From the NCBI GenBank assembly GCA_010405405.1, contig MU004230.1:2253744-2317743 (forward strand): DNA of 64,000 bases, written 5' to 3'. A program made the position numbers and the translations under genes. This stretch comes from Microthyrium microscopicum. Lineage: Eukaryota > Ascomycota > Dothideomycetes > Microthyriales > Microthyriaceae. This document shows positions 1 to 12,172 of the stretch, piece after piece. The stretch's first letter is position 1, and the number at the start of each line of letters is the position of its first letter. The notes below the pieces were generated by a model. The model searched no databases. It worked only from the letters and a program-made list of their open reading frames with translations, and had not been told where the DNA came from.

Positions 1-1020
1 CTTGCGCCCATCGCCCGGGATCTTTGCAGCGCGCTGGATTCGCTACATCGTCTGCATCTCCATCCGATCTACCCAAATACCAGCCAGCGTACATCTTCAG
101 CGTCTCCGCATCAAGATAATCGCTCGCCGTATTGACGTTCTTCCCGCCCTCCAGCGCCACCCACGGACTAATCAGCGCAACGAAACCCGGCGGCTGCATA
201 GCTCGCTTACGCGCTATATCCAGCAGCAAGCTCAGTACCAGTGCCGCACCTGCTGAGTCGCCAGACACACATATGCGTGCTGGCTGGCCGCCTGTGCGCA
301 GCAGAGCGTACTTGTAGGCCGCGCTGAATTCTTGTACTTGGGTAGGGTACACGCCGTCAGGCGCAAGCGTGTATTCCACGGCGAGGATGGCGGGATTGGA
401 TATTCCGCGGGCGCGTAGGAGTGTGAGCCATGCGAGTAGAAATTCTGCGTAGAACCATGCGCTGCCCATGGCGAAACCGCCGCCGTGTGCGTATATAATG
501 ACTATATCTGGCTCCTTGTGTGGGTTGGGGCATATCCAGAGGCCATTGAAGTCTGGCCTTACGAGCTCCGTGATGGGCAGCGTCCTTGGATTATAGCCAT
601 GGCGGAGCAGACGGAAGTATAGAAAGGGCCTAGAGACGGCGCGGGAGAAGAAGGTCCGGCCGATGGATGAGGGGAGGTTTGCGAAGGCGTAGCGGACGTA
701 GGAGATTACCAAGTCTTGGAATGCTGTTGCATGGCGCGTGAATGGTGGGCGCTTGTGGATAGGAAGGATGTAGCGGGTGTGGAGGAACTTGATGGGGATG
801 GTTATGACGATGGCGGGAAGATTGAGGAGGACCCAGAAGATTGTTCTCAGAACACCGATTTGGAAGAGGAGTTGGGGAGTTAGGAGGAGGAGGAAGGCTA
901 GGCAATCTGTGGAAGGTTAGTATCGTGATCGATGGGGTGGATGGAGTGGAGAAGGTAGAGTGAGTACGTACCCAAATAGGATATCTGGGTCAAGATCATG
1001 GCTCTATGAGCTGGTTTCAT
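1..1020 (-). CDS. alpha/beta hydrolase fold-3 family (lipase/esterase-like), partial
   Basis: A serine hydrolase of the hormone-sensitive-lipase/steryl-acetyl-hydrolase type, cut by the left edge so its C-terminus with the catalytic Asp and His is missing. The model is complement(join(<1..906,972..1020)). The start ATG is at 1020, and a 65-nt intron with donor GTACGT and acceptor CCACAG lies after 16 codons. The N-terminus carries a hydrophobic stretch (FLLLLTPQLLFQIGVL, then IFWVLLNLPAIVITIPI) that looks like one or two membrane segments. After it come the oxyanion motif HGGGF (about nt 462-476) and the nucleophile elbow GDSAG (about nt 253-267). These two motifs and their spacing define the family; substrate cannot be told. 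The gene is divergent from the RING gene to its right, with 566 bp between them. Confidence 0.85.
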
Positions 1021-1586
1021 GGATGTGGGTGTACGAATGGAAGCATTGTCACAATGGAATAGAGTTTAGAGTTTGCTATCACTATTACATTGTGATTGTA
1101 TGGCTAAGTAATCGTCATTGAACCAGATACTGCGTTGGTGTTTGCTAAGCACAAGCAGTGATCAGATGAGCGAATGTAGCTGTATAGGCTCAAGCAGGGT
1201 CAAGATCGCATGGCATAGGAAGAGTAGGGGCAGAGAACACAAAAGAAATAGGAATGAGTATTGTTTAAGGAGTTTATATTGTAATCAAGGGAAATCAAGA
1301 GATGGATTTCAAAAAGAAGAGAGAGAACTTGAGAAGATCCCCGCGTAAAGCTTGGACCAGGTTGAGCACACGCGCTCCTTTGCACGTCCCAACGTCTTCT
1401 TCCATTTGGAAAAGTCACCTCCATCTATCTCCCTTCTCCCTTCATCCTTCATCCACCACTCCCTTCATTATTGCCAGCTTTGTGCTCTTGTATTCTCTTG
1501 TCGTTGCTCTTGTGTCTTTGGCGCTCTGTCGCATGTTCCTTGCGCCATGACCTGCACCACATTCTAATTCCACATCATCAATCCCG
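1021..1586. promoter_or_regulatory. divergent intergenic region
   Basis: This 566-bp spacer separates the hydrolase (-) from the RING gene (+) and should hold both promoters. The part next to the RING start, about 1370-1580, is pyrimidine-rich, as fungal 5' leaders often are. Short open frames here overlap each other on both strands and look non-coding. I could not assign a TATA box or factor site with confidence. Confidence 0.4.
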
Positions 1587-4500
1587 ATGGCGGCCGTTGC
1601 AACTCCCAACAACGCCATGGAGCTTGCTAGGTACACTTCAAACCCTCAGCATCTCATTGACCGATCTAATTCTCCAAATAGCTCTTTATCAAGCGATGAT
1701 ATACCCGTCAAACTTCGATGCGCCACTTGCTCTCAACTGGTCATCAATGCCTCTAGGCTGCCATGCTGCGATCAAAATATTTGCGAGACCTGTACGTTGC
1801 TCGCGTGATCCACTATGTAACAGTCGCTGATATCGAACGTTCAGGTCAATCCACTCTCCCCGAGACTTGTCCAGTCTGCTCCCATAAACCCATCGCCGCC
1901 GCGGATTGTACACCAAATCGAGCTCTGCGTCTCACAATCAAAGCCTTTCTCAAACAAGAAGAAAAGAAGCGTGAGAAGGAACGACTTGCAGCTGCTGCGC
2001 CTCCAAAACCCACCACTCCCATAATACTAAGCGAGGCCGAGAGCTCGAAAGATACCGTTTCAAAAGCTGAAAATACAGAACCTAATGGCTCTTCCGCTCA
2101 GAGCGACGGGCAAGCAGCCGAACAGCCTACTGAAGGTACTCAAGACGTAAGTTTTGTCATGAAGAATAATTGCCTAGCAAGTACTCATGCTTCATATAGG
2201 ATATCACAGATAGCAAGGGACCTGATGGCACTGAAGAGGTGGTAGCAGTTCCTGACAACTCCGACGTTGCTGCAGATCCGACCAAAACAGAGGGTGAGGA
2301 TGAAGTGGAAGCAACGTCTGGAGACAAACCGGTTGAAGCTGGTACGAATGTGCAAGGCGCAAATGCGACGTTCAATCAATTCGGGCTCGGTGGAAATCAA
2401 GGAGCATTTCCCGGTATGGATTGGTCCCAGGCAAACGGTGGTTTTAATCCGATGATGCAAATGCAAATGCAAAATGCCATGATGAATGGTAATTGGGGCT
2501 TTCCAAACATGATGGGTAAGTTGTTTTCTTCATTCACATGCTTATCTCAAACTAAACAAAACTCCAGGGATGCCAGGAATGAACATGAATCAAATGGACA
2601 TGTCTCAGGGGATGTTCGGTGGCTTTGGAATGTCAGGCATGAACGGGATGAATGGCATGATGGGCAACGGTATGGATTTCAACCAGCAGGGATATTGGAA
2701 TGGACAACAAATGTCTAGCGACTTTGGCAATGCTTCTGGCAATTATTTTGCTGGTGGTGGCCCTGGATATAATCAATCCCACCAGAGTCATTTTGCCCAA
2801 CGGCAAATTCCCAAGAATGATACACAAAGCCAGAATCGTTTCAATCAGCGACGAGGTTCAACTCAGACCCCAAATCAGGTCTCACCAGAAGATGAAGCTA
2901 AAAAGGGCACTTCTGTGGGTGCGACCAGTGATGGTGCGGCGAAAGATGGTGCTGTTGAAAATGATGCATCTGCTGCTGCTGAGTCGGAGCCAAAAGGTTC
3001 CCCAATGGAAGTCTCTGAAAACAAGCATGATGGTAGTAATCCTCAAAATGACTCTGAAAATGCGGCAGATTCCAACACTCCCAATGCTAATATGAATGAT
3101 GGCCAAGGTGCAGATGGTAATGATACTAATATGACAGAGCAAGACCAGACCATGCCCGACGCAGAAACTGGTAATGATGGAACTTGTTCCCAGGACGGAT
3201 ACGACAATGATCAGCAGTATGGCATGATGCAGAATGGTCAATATATGTCGAATTATGGTGACAATGGTTACATGCAAGCTCCGTATAACCAAGGTCAAGA
3301 TATGCAGTACAACTATATGCAAGATCCATCCTACCAAAACGATATGGGCGCAGGCGGCTACCAATACACTGGCCGTGGTCGAGGCCGAGGTTTTGGACGT
3401 GGTGGCTGGCGTGGTCGTGGTGGGTTCTACAACAACAATTACAACAATAACCAATATAGCGACTCCCAGGTCGTCACCCCTGCTGCACCAGTTGTTGTTG
3501 AAGGTGCTCCCACTGGCCCCCGTGCTATGCGCGAAGGCCAATCAAGAGGAGGCTTTAGAGGTCGTGGTGGTTATCATGCTCGAGGAGGCTATCAAGGAGG
3601 CGATCAATCAAGTGGTCCACAAACTGGTCGTACAGACATGACGAGGGAAAGTTCGCCCAAAGGATCTACTGCCGCCATTGGTGAACAAGATGGCCGACGG
3701 ACTGGGCGGTCGCGAACACGATCCCGGTCGCCATCAAGAACTCATTCAGAGTCGAGAGACCGTCGCCGTCATCGCTCCCGAAGTGTCACTGATGACCGAG
3801 ATGCCAACGATAAGGACCGTAAGCGTCGCCACCATCGATCTTCGCGCTCCAAGCACGAACCCGACGAGGAGCGAGGTTATGAAGAAGACCGATACGAGGA
3901 TTATGCTCCACGCCGTTCTCGAGAGCTTTCCGTAGCAAGCTCCAAGTCCCGCCACCGCAGCCGCCGCGAAAAGGAAAAGCACCGCTCCTCCCGCTCCCAC
4001 CGCGACTCAAGCCGCGAACGCCGAAAACGTCGTCATCGAACCCAATCACCAGCCCAAGACGAGCAGCCCCGTAATGACGAAACCTACGAAGTCAAAGACA
4101 GCAGCCGTATCCCCTCCGAAAGCGACCGTAGAAGAAGTCGCACTGAGAGACACCGAGACCGCGACCGAGGAGGTGATCGAGATAGAGAAGAACGTCCTCG
4201 CGACAAACACCGGGATCGCAAACACTCACGTCGTGACCGCTCTCCCTCGCCCACAGCCGATACACATCATCGCTCCTCACGCCACAGCCGTCGCGAATCA
4301 GCACATCAAACACATGATGATAATATCCCAAGTGACGAATTCAAAATCCACGGCCGCTCAAAACTCTCATCCTCAACCAGCACCCGCAATCCACCCGCCG
4401 GCCCACGCGCACTACTCGCAACCCTCAACCCACCAGCCCCATCGTCCTCACGACGCATGAAACCACCCACCCCAACTTCTGCCACACCCGCCGAGTCGCC

Positions 4501-4720
4501 CGTGAACCCGCACGACGTGGAGCGCGAAGCACGAAATCGTGAACGCATGTTGAAGGAGCAACAGCGTAGAATGCAATTGACGGGCAAACGACCACATGGG
4601 GACGCCGAAGCAGCTCCTCGGAAGCGTGGACGACGAGGCGGTTACTATGAGGAGGGAGAAGATGAGGAGAAGAGAGCGCGGAGAGTTGAGAGTGAGCGGG
4701 AAGCGGCAAGATGGAATTAG
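1587..4720 (+). CDS. RING-finger protein with Met/Asn/Gly-rich centre and Arg/Ser-rich tail
   Basis: The model is join(1587..1791,1845..2146,2200..2515,2568..4720), 991 aa; all three introns are 52-53 nt with GT-AG ends and keep frame. Near the N-terminus there is a RING-like Cys cluster: C45-x2-C48, the pair C60-C61, C66-x2-C69, and C77-x2-C80 (CPVC). The first intron splits codon C69. The cluster resembles the RING of Mpe1/RBBP6, but the ubiquitin-like DWNN domain and zinc knuckle of that family are absent. The middle is rich in Met, Asn, Gln and Gly, followed by RGG-type repeats (about nt 3370-3630) and a long RS/RD/RE region (about nt 3700-4330) typical of splicing and mRNA-processing factors. 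Inference: a nuclear E3-like protein tied to RNA processing. Substrate unknown. Confidence 0.8.
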
Positions 4721-6069
4721 AATAGCTGCTCCCAATGAGCTTCCACTCATGCTGAGAAATTATGTGTAGCATAAAGGATAATCAGGGATTGTTGTGTAAT
4801 TACTTAAAACTCCATATGAGTTGTAGAAGCGATCGATTATTTTCATGTCGGTTGAATAAAGACTTTGTCTGATCATTTATCCCCGCCTCTTCGCCGTGAT
4901 GTCCATGCTTAAATGTTTCTTGAAGGCCATGTGTGCTTGCACTTGTGTTCTAACTGGCATTATGAATGATATTCGATTACTGCTAGACCTGAGGCTACCG
5001 TCTCTGGCTGGCTATCGGATACATTGTTTATTCTTGATTCACTATGCAGCAGAACACTATTTTGGATTCGTAGAAGTGGTTAGAGAGTCGTAGAAGTCAA
5101 GATTTCATGTTCTCTCGATCGAAATACTCCAGTTCGGCAGCCAGATATCCACTGAAGGACAAAACTGTTTTCGTTGAAGGTTGAGACTTTTTTTCTTCAC
5201 CAAGTGAACCGCAGAGAAATTAGACTCTGCCGGAAGATAAATAGCGAAACTGCTCGCTAAGTTAGCTAGAGCTCCCGCTATTTTTGTTTGCTTCCAGGCA
5301 ACTGGGGCGCACACGCATTTAGTGGGAGGAGCCAGTAGGTTAGCCCCTAACAAAGGGTACAAAAGGCCCCAAGATGGCCACCAGCAAAAGGGACAACAAT
5401 ACAAATATCATCTCCCCCACTATGTCTTAGCCCGCCGGAGTCATTAGCAAAAGGGACATAGACCTCGTGGCCACTAATTTAGCGAGCTCGCTAGCTGGCC
5501 TCTTCCATTTCAGTACTCTGTACGGAGTATCAAGCTGCCTGGCACTCCGTACTCCGTAGACCAATACTTCTCCTTTTCATATTTTGCAGAGAGATGTTTC
5601 GCCAACTTCACACTACGTCAAAGACCATGCCACACCTCTTGTTTTCTTCCAGCAAGACTGGGTGCTTTTATTCGCTGGAGAAACCATTCCCGTTGGTCGT
5701 TAATAGTCTTGCTCCAAGGCTCCAAGTTAGAGTAGAGCATGGTTTGCCTCAGACGGTGGTTTGAGAGCCAATCGAAGATATAAAACAGATCATTCTCGTT
5801 ATCTTGGTACAAAGTTCAGGTCTTCAAAAGAAAATGTCACAATTCTGAAATGACCAGTCGTTAGAATATGAACCAAACTTATACGAAGCTAAGCTGAGTT
5901 TGATAAGGTCAACCGTTGCCGCATGCCGATCTAGGACTTGCCCCAGGAATTTTGACATCCAATACTTTTCTTCCAACATCTCCACGTGTGAATCTGTCGA
6001 TCAACACCACAGCCTGCTTCTTTGCCTAATTTCTCGCCTTCCCTTTGCGCTCATGAACTCATATCTCTC
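4721..6069. other. intergenic stretch, no gene seen
   Basis: About 1.35 kb between two plus-strand genes. The short frames here lack conserved-looking sequence. At about 5514-5563 there are repeated copies of the TACGGAGTA motif in both orientations; I have seen this motif as common in filamentous ascomycete intergenic DNA. The last 500 bp should hold the phosphatase promoter. Confidence 0.4.
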
Positions 6070-7636
6070 ATGATGTCGGAGGATAAAAGGGCTGAGGCGG
6101 ACACCCCGCTGATGGATATATGCGAGCCAGACAGCAATCGCCCCGCTTGGTTGGACTCTGAGCAAAGAAAATCTTCGAGGTGGACTCAAATAGGTCTTGT
6201 TTCATTGACTCTCTTAGTACTTGCAGGCTTTACGTGAGTACATACTGCTCTGACTGTTGTCATTACAAACTAATATACAGGGAAGAGTGGTCACTGGCAA
6301 GTCTAAATGCAACACTGTCCAAAAAGGCTTTAACTGCCAAGGGGAACTCTCACATCTTTGGGGTCAATATTCGCCTTGGTTCAGTGTGAAATCAGAGATC
6401 AGTCCAGATATCCCAGAGAAGTGCACAGTGACATTTGCGCAAGTTCTAAGTCGCCACGGATCTCGCGACCCAACTGCTGGAGCAACTCTGAAATACGCCG
6501 CGCTGATTGCCAGCACCAAGACGGTTGTCAAGTCTTTCCCAGGCAAATATGCATTTCTCGCCAACTACAGCTACACTCTTGGTGCCGACCAGCTCAATCA
6601 TTTTGGTCGGCAGGAGCTCATCAATTCTGGAGTCAAATTCTACGGCCGCTACAAAAATTTGGCCAGAAAAGTCTCCCCATTTGTTCGATCTGCTAGTCAA
6701 GAAAGAGTCGTAGAATCAGCACAAAAATTTGCTCAAGGTTATCATAATGCTCTGCTGAAGGATAAATCTCACGGCAAAGACAGCTATCCTTACCCTATCG
6801 TTGTCATCTCCGAGGATAGTGGAAGCAATAATACGCTGAACCACGGTCTCTGTACTGCATTCGAAAATGGCACGGTATCAGTCGGCGACTCGGCTCAGAA
6901 GAAATGGCTGAGTGTTTTCGGGCCTGCCATCCAAAAGCGACTCAACAACGACCTCAAGGGCGCCAACTACAGTCTCTCTGACGTCGTCTCCTTCATGGAC
7001 TTGTGCCCTTTCGAGACCGTCGCTTCACCGACTGGTGTACTCTCATCGTTCTGCGTCCTCTTCACCAAAGATGAGTGGAAAGCGTACGACTACTACGAAT
7101 CTCTTGGTAAATTCTACGGCTACGGGCCGGGCAACCCACTCGGTCCCACACAAGGTGTTGGCTTTACCAACGAGCTGATTGCGCGGCTCACTAACACTGC
7201 CGTCCAAGATCACACTAGCACGAACCATACCCTTGATTCCAGCGCATCCACGTTCCCATTTGACAAGAGCCACGTGCTGTTTGCGGATTTCAGCCACGAT
7301 AACGATCTGACTGGAATTCTGGCGGCATTGGGTGTATATAATAAGACAAAACCGCTCAGCAATAGTACCATTGAGACTGCCAAACAGGCGGGTGGATATT
7401 CGGCGTCTTGGACTGTGCCGTTCGCGTCGCGCATCTACTTTGAGAAGATGACATGTGGAGGCAAATCGAGTGGCAAGAGTAACGAGGAGCTGGTCCGAGT
7501 GATTGTCAACGATCGGGTATTGCCGTTGGAGCAATGCAAGGGGGACAAGCTTGGACGATGTACTTTGCAAAACTTTGTTAACAGTCTTTCGTTTGCTCGA
7601 AATGGTGGACTCTGGAATGAATGCTTTCCAAGATAA
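6070..7636 (+). CDS. histidine acid phosphatase, phytase-like
   Basis: Branch-2 histidine phosphatase of the 3-phytase type, releasing phosphate from phytate or other phosphomonoesters. The catalytic RHGSRDP motif has its His codon at 6455, and the proton-donor motif SHDND is near 7292-7306. The N-terminal CQGELSHLWGQYSPWF block matches the phytase start. Several Cys residues fit the family disulfides. Exon 1 starts at ATG 6070 and encodes a polar stretch, then a hydrophobic segment (IGLVSLTLLVLAGF) that could be a signal anchor rather than a cleaved signal peptide. The intron is uncertain: the strong donor at 6234 (GTGAGT) with acceptor at 6280 (TACAG) puts the catalytic frame out of phase. 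A weaker donor at 6217 or an acceptor at 6285 restores it. The catalytic exon from about 6281 to the stop at 7636 is firm. Confidence 0.85.
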
Positions 7637-8899
7637 AAGGCCTGCTTTTATCTGTGCAAACGCTTTCATGATTGATGTAGACTATATGAGATAATTCCTA
7701 ATGTTACACCCATATTATCACAGATTACTCTTCTTCTGGAAGCATTGACAATGCTTCATTGAGCTTATGGGACCACCCGGTTGTCTTTCTTGGTGTCATC
7801 GGCATAAACTCAACCAGGCTGGAATCCGAAGCAAGGGAAAAGTGTTGACTGTGTTGGTTCCACAGAAAAAGCACTGTATCCAGATATAATATATATCCGC
7901 ATAATATGGCAAAGTGCATGTCCACACTGAAGTGGGTAGGGCTTACTTCTAAAACAGCTGCATCAAAAAAGACGAAGTTGAGCTGTATGAGCCTGCGTTA
8001 CCAAGAATGGCATTTATTTGGCTGCTCTGTAGCCATACTTAGTGAGATTATCCAGATAATGCTGCCTTTTTATACGAAGTACGAAGTAGTGTGGGTTGTA
8101 CGAAGCTGCAGGGACCCAACCCATGCGAAAACCAAACGCCATGTCTCACAATCCCAGCTGAAGATCGAGGCTCATGCATGGCGCACGTTAGTTTCATGTG
8201 GAGATCGGACCCCTGAAGCCAAGATATCAATGTCTATTTAACTACATCCCATCCCCCAGATATTTCCTCTTTTCTAGTTTTTTTTATCTTTCACTTGAAA
8301 CTTGATTTGGGTGTCCCAATCTTTGCCAAAGTGTGTTTTTATGTTCCCTTCATCGATTGGGGGGGATATTGTTGCTTGGATGTTGATACATTTGATGGAA
8401 GTCTTCAGTCATATTGATCAAGTTGATGTGAGATTGGTTGACTTGTATGGGTGCGGGAGCATAATGGGACGGGAGCAGACTCAACGTTGGGACGGAGTTA
8501 AGAGCTTGTAGAGCAAGTTGGGCGGAGTTAATATGAGCCAGTTTGTGGTGGCAGCTTAGCAAAGTGAAGGGCCAAAGCTGTCTGCTCCACAGGAGAATGG
8601 CCAGCTGTGCCATGGAGGGGCTAAATTTTTTTGGGCTACTTCATGAAAGAATTAGTGAGAGATCACTAATATTTAGCGACAAATTGCCATCTGTTGGCGA
8701 GCAGTCCTAAAATTTCATAGCCTGCTGAACCTCCCAACTCTGTCAAGGAGATGATTGGCAATGCAAAAATGACTTCAAGCTTTCTTCGGAATTTCTAAAG
8801 TCATTACCTGAAGCACAACCGTATGGTAAAGTGCGGAAGGAATTGATCTGTGGGCAATAGCTCTTAGTTAAGCCTGTATATACAGATTTGGAAGGCTAT
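7637..8899. other. intergenic stretch left of the repeat array
   Basis: 1.26 kb with no frame I can support as a gene. Both strands carry only short, mutually overlapping open frames. The motif ACGAAGTACGAAGTA occurs at about 8076-8090. It begins the gene-poor island that runs to 13.4 kb. Confidence 0.4.
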
Positions 8900-9133
8900 T
8901 TGAAGTCAGTGATCCGCTTTCGGCGGGATCTGATGAATAAGAACCTTCTTCTTGATTTAAGGCAACTTGAAGTCAGTGATCCGCTTTCGGCGGGATCTGA
9001 TGAATAAGAACCTTCTTCTTGATTTAAGGCAACTTGAAGTCAGTGATCCGCTTTCGGCGGGATCTGATGAATAAGAACCTTCTTCTTGATTTAAGGCAAC
9101 TTGAAGTCAGTGATCCGCTTTCGGCGGGATCTG
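8900..9133. repeat. 67-bp tandem repeat array, 3.5 copies
   Basis: Units start at 8900, 8967, 9034 and 9101. The first three are full 67-bp copies that look identical, and the fourth stops after about 33 bp. Each unit contains an imperfect palindrome, GATCCGC then GCGGGATC around a short spacer. The sequence is non-coding on both strands. The lack of divergence between units suggests recent expansion by slippage or unequal exchange. Confidence 0.95.
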
Positions 9134-10380
9134 TAGAATGAACGCCCTCTTGTTTAATTGTACATGTCTGCAACCTTTGGTCTTCCCGAGGACTTGGAGC
9201 GCGGAAAGTGATTGAGAGAGTTTTATGGATTATGAATTATTTACTACGTTCCAGTGGAGCTTCGGAGTAACTGAACTATAAGTATCATATTCATATGACT
9301 GAGTCCTGAAAGATGACTTTGCAATGTCAATACGAGGCGCGAGTCAGTGTTGGCTTGAGATGTGCGATACCAGCACTGAGGTGAATCGGTGCTTGCTGGA
9401 GCTTGCAATACTGAAACCAGAATAACCACCATAGAGAGAAAACATGTGATTCTGGACCAAGACTTGGGCAATCTTGAGTGTATTTGCATATAATAATGAA
9501 TTATCTTTCAAAGATAGAAGAGCATCTGAGCGAACTAAATAACTGCAGTAAATCAGAACTGATTTGCAGTTCTCCCATGTGGATAACAGAGGTTGTTCTT
9601 GGGTTCCCGAGAGTCACCTGCTTCACGCGGGTGGCTCTCGGGGGTGTGAGGCAAGCCTCCAATTTCTAGATCCAGGATACATTGCGTTTAAGTGAATTAT
9701 TCTCTAGAAATATCCGCGTAGGGGGTATGCAAACATTACTTTCAAAGTTCTGTTCTCCCTGATGGCCAAGTCGACGGTTTCCATTGTGGTGTGGAAGTCT
9801 GAGCTTGCTCACAAAGCTGAAATACCTGACCGGCAAACGTATTGTAGAGTACTTACTAGAGTACTTATCATTTCTCGGGCCTCAAAACCTGTTACGTCCC
9901 TGCCTCTCTTGCCAAGTTGAGCGGAATGGTTCCGGAGAATCTTCGTATTGCTTTCAGATATGTTTAGTTCTCAGCAAAGCCTCAAGTCATCTTGAGGTGA
10001 GTTCTTAGACGGTACTTTGGTAAATGTTAGCGTTACAGATTCTCAAGAAGTTCAAGCGTACTGTCTAGTGGTTTCTTGAGCCACTTTTCAGAATTGGGGT
10101 TTAAAAACCTGCTGCGTACTTGTTCATCTTTAAAGATACCTGAACGGCTGTTTGTATTCTCAGTCGGGATGCTATCTTAACAACTATAACCCCGCTGGTG
10201 TTGACATGTCGCAAAGAACATAAGTTAAAGTGCCCTGCCTTTCTGGGAGCCACTCGCTTGATGCCTTTTCTACCATTTTTTGGTATGTGACATGTTGGCG
10301 TAGGCCGGCGTGCGTGGACTCGTGGGTGTGAGGAGCAAGAGAGAGTGGAATCGTGGAAATCGTTTTGGAGGGAGGAGTTG
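9134..10380. other. gene-poor island, no gene seen
   Basis: About 1.25 kb between two tandem repeats. No open frame has features of a real protein. I see nothing further that I can name. Confidence 0.35.
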
Positions 10381-10392
10381 ATAATATGGGTG

Positions 10393-10515
10393 GTGCCATT
10401 CGACTCGCAAACGGACGGACGGACGGATCCCTTCCCCCCAACTGATGGGTAAGCGAAGGGATGTGCCACTCGACTCGCAAACGGACGGACGGACGGATCC
10501 CTTCCCCCCAACTGA
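10393..10515. repeat. 70-bp period tandem duplication with GGAC microsatellite
   Basis: Two near-identical copies of a segment of about 53 bp lie 70 bp apart; the shared CGACTCGCAA begins at 10401 and 10471. Each copy contains a run of four ACGG units and then GGATCCCTTCCCCCC. A fragment of the spacer (GGTAAGCGAAGGGAT) recurs a third time at about 10560-10575. The minus-strand frames across it simply repeat the unit in translation and are not taken as genes. Confidence 0.85.
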
Positions 10516-11537
10516 CCATCTCGAGGAATTGGCGGCCCGAGATGCTCTCCTTCAGTGTTGGGTAAGCGAAGGGATATGGGTTGCGCCTTTGACGACAGAA
10601 AACGCATATGGGTTGCACCAATCTACTCAGATTTCCAACACCCATACGGACGACGACGGGCCTTGAGCTGTCAACGGGAGCGAGACTAACCAAAACGACA
10701 CGGACGGACGGATGACGGGCCTCGAGCTGTCATACAGGGGCGACTACATGCCATGAGCATTCAGAACAGAACATCAGCATTTGGACCAGTCGACGGGCAG
10801 GGCTCCTTTTTGGACCCGTAAGACCCCGACTGTTTACTCGGTTTACTGGGTGGCAGTCGGGGAAAACCGCAGACTTGAGCTAGTGATTTTGCAAAAGCTG
10901 GAAATCATTAGCAAGAGGAGAAAAGCATGAGTCTCCCAATAATGAGTGACAGGATGGAAACAGCAGAACTGTAAAATCAATTATCAGTGTGAATATTCTT
11001 ATGGAGCAGAGCCACCAAGATGGACTCAAATTAACTTTCATCGAACGAAGAGAACATTCGCAAGCTTGAGCTGGGAACGACCGGGAGTTGTGCAGTTTTG
11101 AAAAGTATCAGATTCACATCTGATATGCTTTGAAACAGTACAATGACCTAGGCATGTCGTTAAACTGCCACTCGGACGGACAAAGCTGAAAAGGCCTTGG
11201 TAGCGCTGCTCACTTCACAGAGGGGGGCAGAATGATTGACGCCTTGGAAGCTTTTCCATGAGGAAAGAGGGTGGAAAATTTACTATTGAGATAGATAGTG
11301 CTACCGACCTCACAGAGGGAAGTGGAATGATCGACTCTAGTATATCCATGCCTAGCCTTGGAGTGCCTCAATGGCCTTTCCGAACTTGGACGGCAACTCT
11401 TTGCCGGATGAAAAGTTGAATCTCCAAGGTCGCCTGGGCATGTAGTTCTGCTATATGCCCAGGCGGGAAGAAGAGGGAGCAGAGAAGTAGTGCCGTGGGA
11501 GTTGGGGCTGGGAAATTCAGTGTTTGCGGAATGTATC
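10516..11537. other. degenerate repeat DNA, no gene seen
   Basis: Contains scattered, diverged copies of GACGGGCCTTGAGCTGTCA-type sequence (about 10659 and 10717) and of a CATGTCGTTAAACTGCC-type sequence (about 11153, again near 11850). No coding feature is supported. It appears to be built from old, rearranged repeat copies. Confidence 0.4.
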
Positions 11538-11620
11538 TTGCTTTGGCTAGATAGAGAGCTATGCCCAAACACAATGAATTTCCCATCAAGCCAAATATAT
11601 TCTCTATCTAGTCAAAGCAA
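11538..11620. repeat. inverted-repeat element, copy I (83 bp)
   Basis: Left arm 11538-11557 and right arm 11601-11620 are 20-bp inverted repeats with a single mismatch, enclosing 43 bp. The left arm reads TTGCTTTGGCTAGATAGAGA. The downstream flank (GACCTAGTCGCTGGCCTTGTG, about 11718) is also shared, diverged, with copy II, so the duplicated unit is larger than the hairpin itself. Confidence 0.8.
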
Positions 11621-12074
11621 AACCATTGTAAGACTTCGGAGTTGTAAGCAACTCGTAATTTGTAATCTGTAACTCGTAACTCGTAAAATATTTTTTTGAA
11701 AGCAAAGAACCGCTTCCGACCTAGTCGCTGGCCTTGTGCTGGTGCTAGGGCGGGTAATGGCAGAATCGTCTTGAATAAGGCAATCTGACGCAAGAACTGA
11801 GGACTGAAGGCACAAACCAAAAAAACACGGACTTGAAGCGGACCTGGGTATGTCGTTGGCAAACTGCCCCTCGTGAGCGATGAGTTCACGAGTACTGCTA
11901 ATTTGTAGGCGAATCGGGAGCGGGACTAACCTACAGGTCGAACGGGAGCGGGACTAACCCACAGCTCGGCCGGCCGAGGGTACCTGAGCATGTCCCCATA
12001 TAAGAAAGTAACTGCTCGTAGGGAAGTGTGATGAGGAAAGGAAGGCTCGGGGAATTCGGTTTGCAGATGTATCC

Positions 12075-12172
12075 ATGCTTTGGCTGGATAGAGAGTAAAA
12101 GTCTCAAACATAACGAATTTCCCGTATAATGCCTTCTATAGTGCGAAAAATCTCTCTATCCAGTCAAAGCAT
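12075..12172. repeat. inverted-repeat element, copy II (98 bp)
   Basis: Left arm 12075-12094 and right arm 12153-12172 are 20-bp inverted repeats with one mismatch at the same position as in copy I. Compared with copy I, both arms carry the matching change (GGCTG with CCAG instead of GGCTA with CTAG), so arm pairing is kept. A shorter third relative, GTATAGAGAGTCC then GAAATTT, lies at about 12456-12505. Confidence 0.75.

Noticed and set aside
2882-3541. Long minus-strand frame rich in Ile, Val and Thr
   Set aside because: It is antisense to the Met/Asn/Gly-rich region of the RING gene, and its composition mirrors that bias.
8900-9133. CRISPR-like array
   Set aside because: Units are directly adjacent with no variable spacers, and the genome is eukaryotic. 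It is a simple tandem repeat.
10101-10693. Two overlapping minus-strand frames of about 168 codons
   Set aside because: They translate the 70-bp duplication (the repeated SVRPFAS-like peptide) and have no other support.
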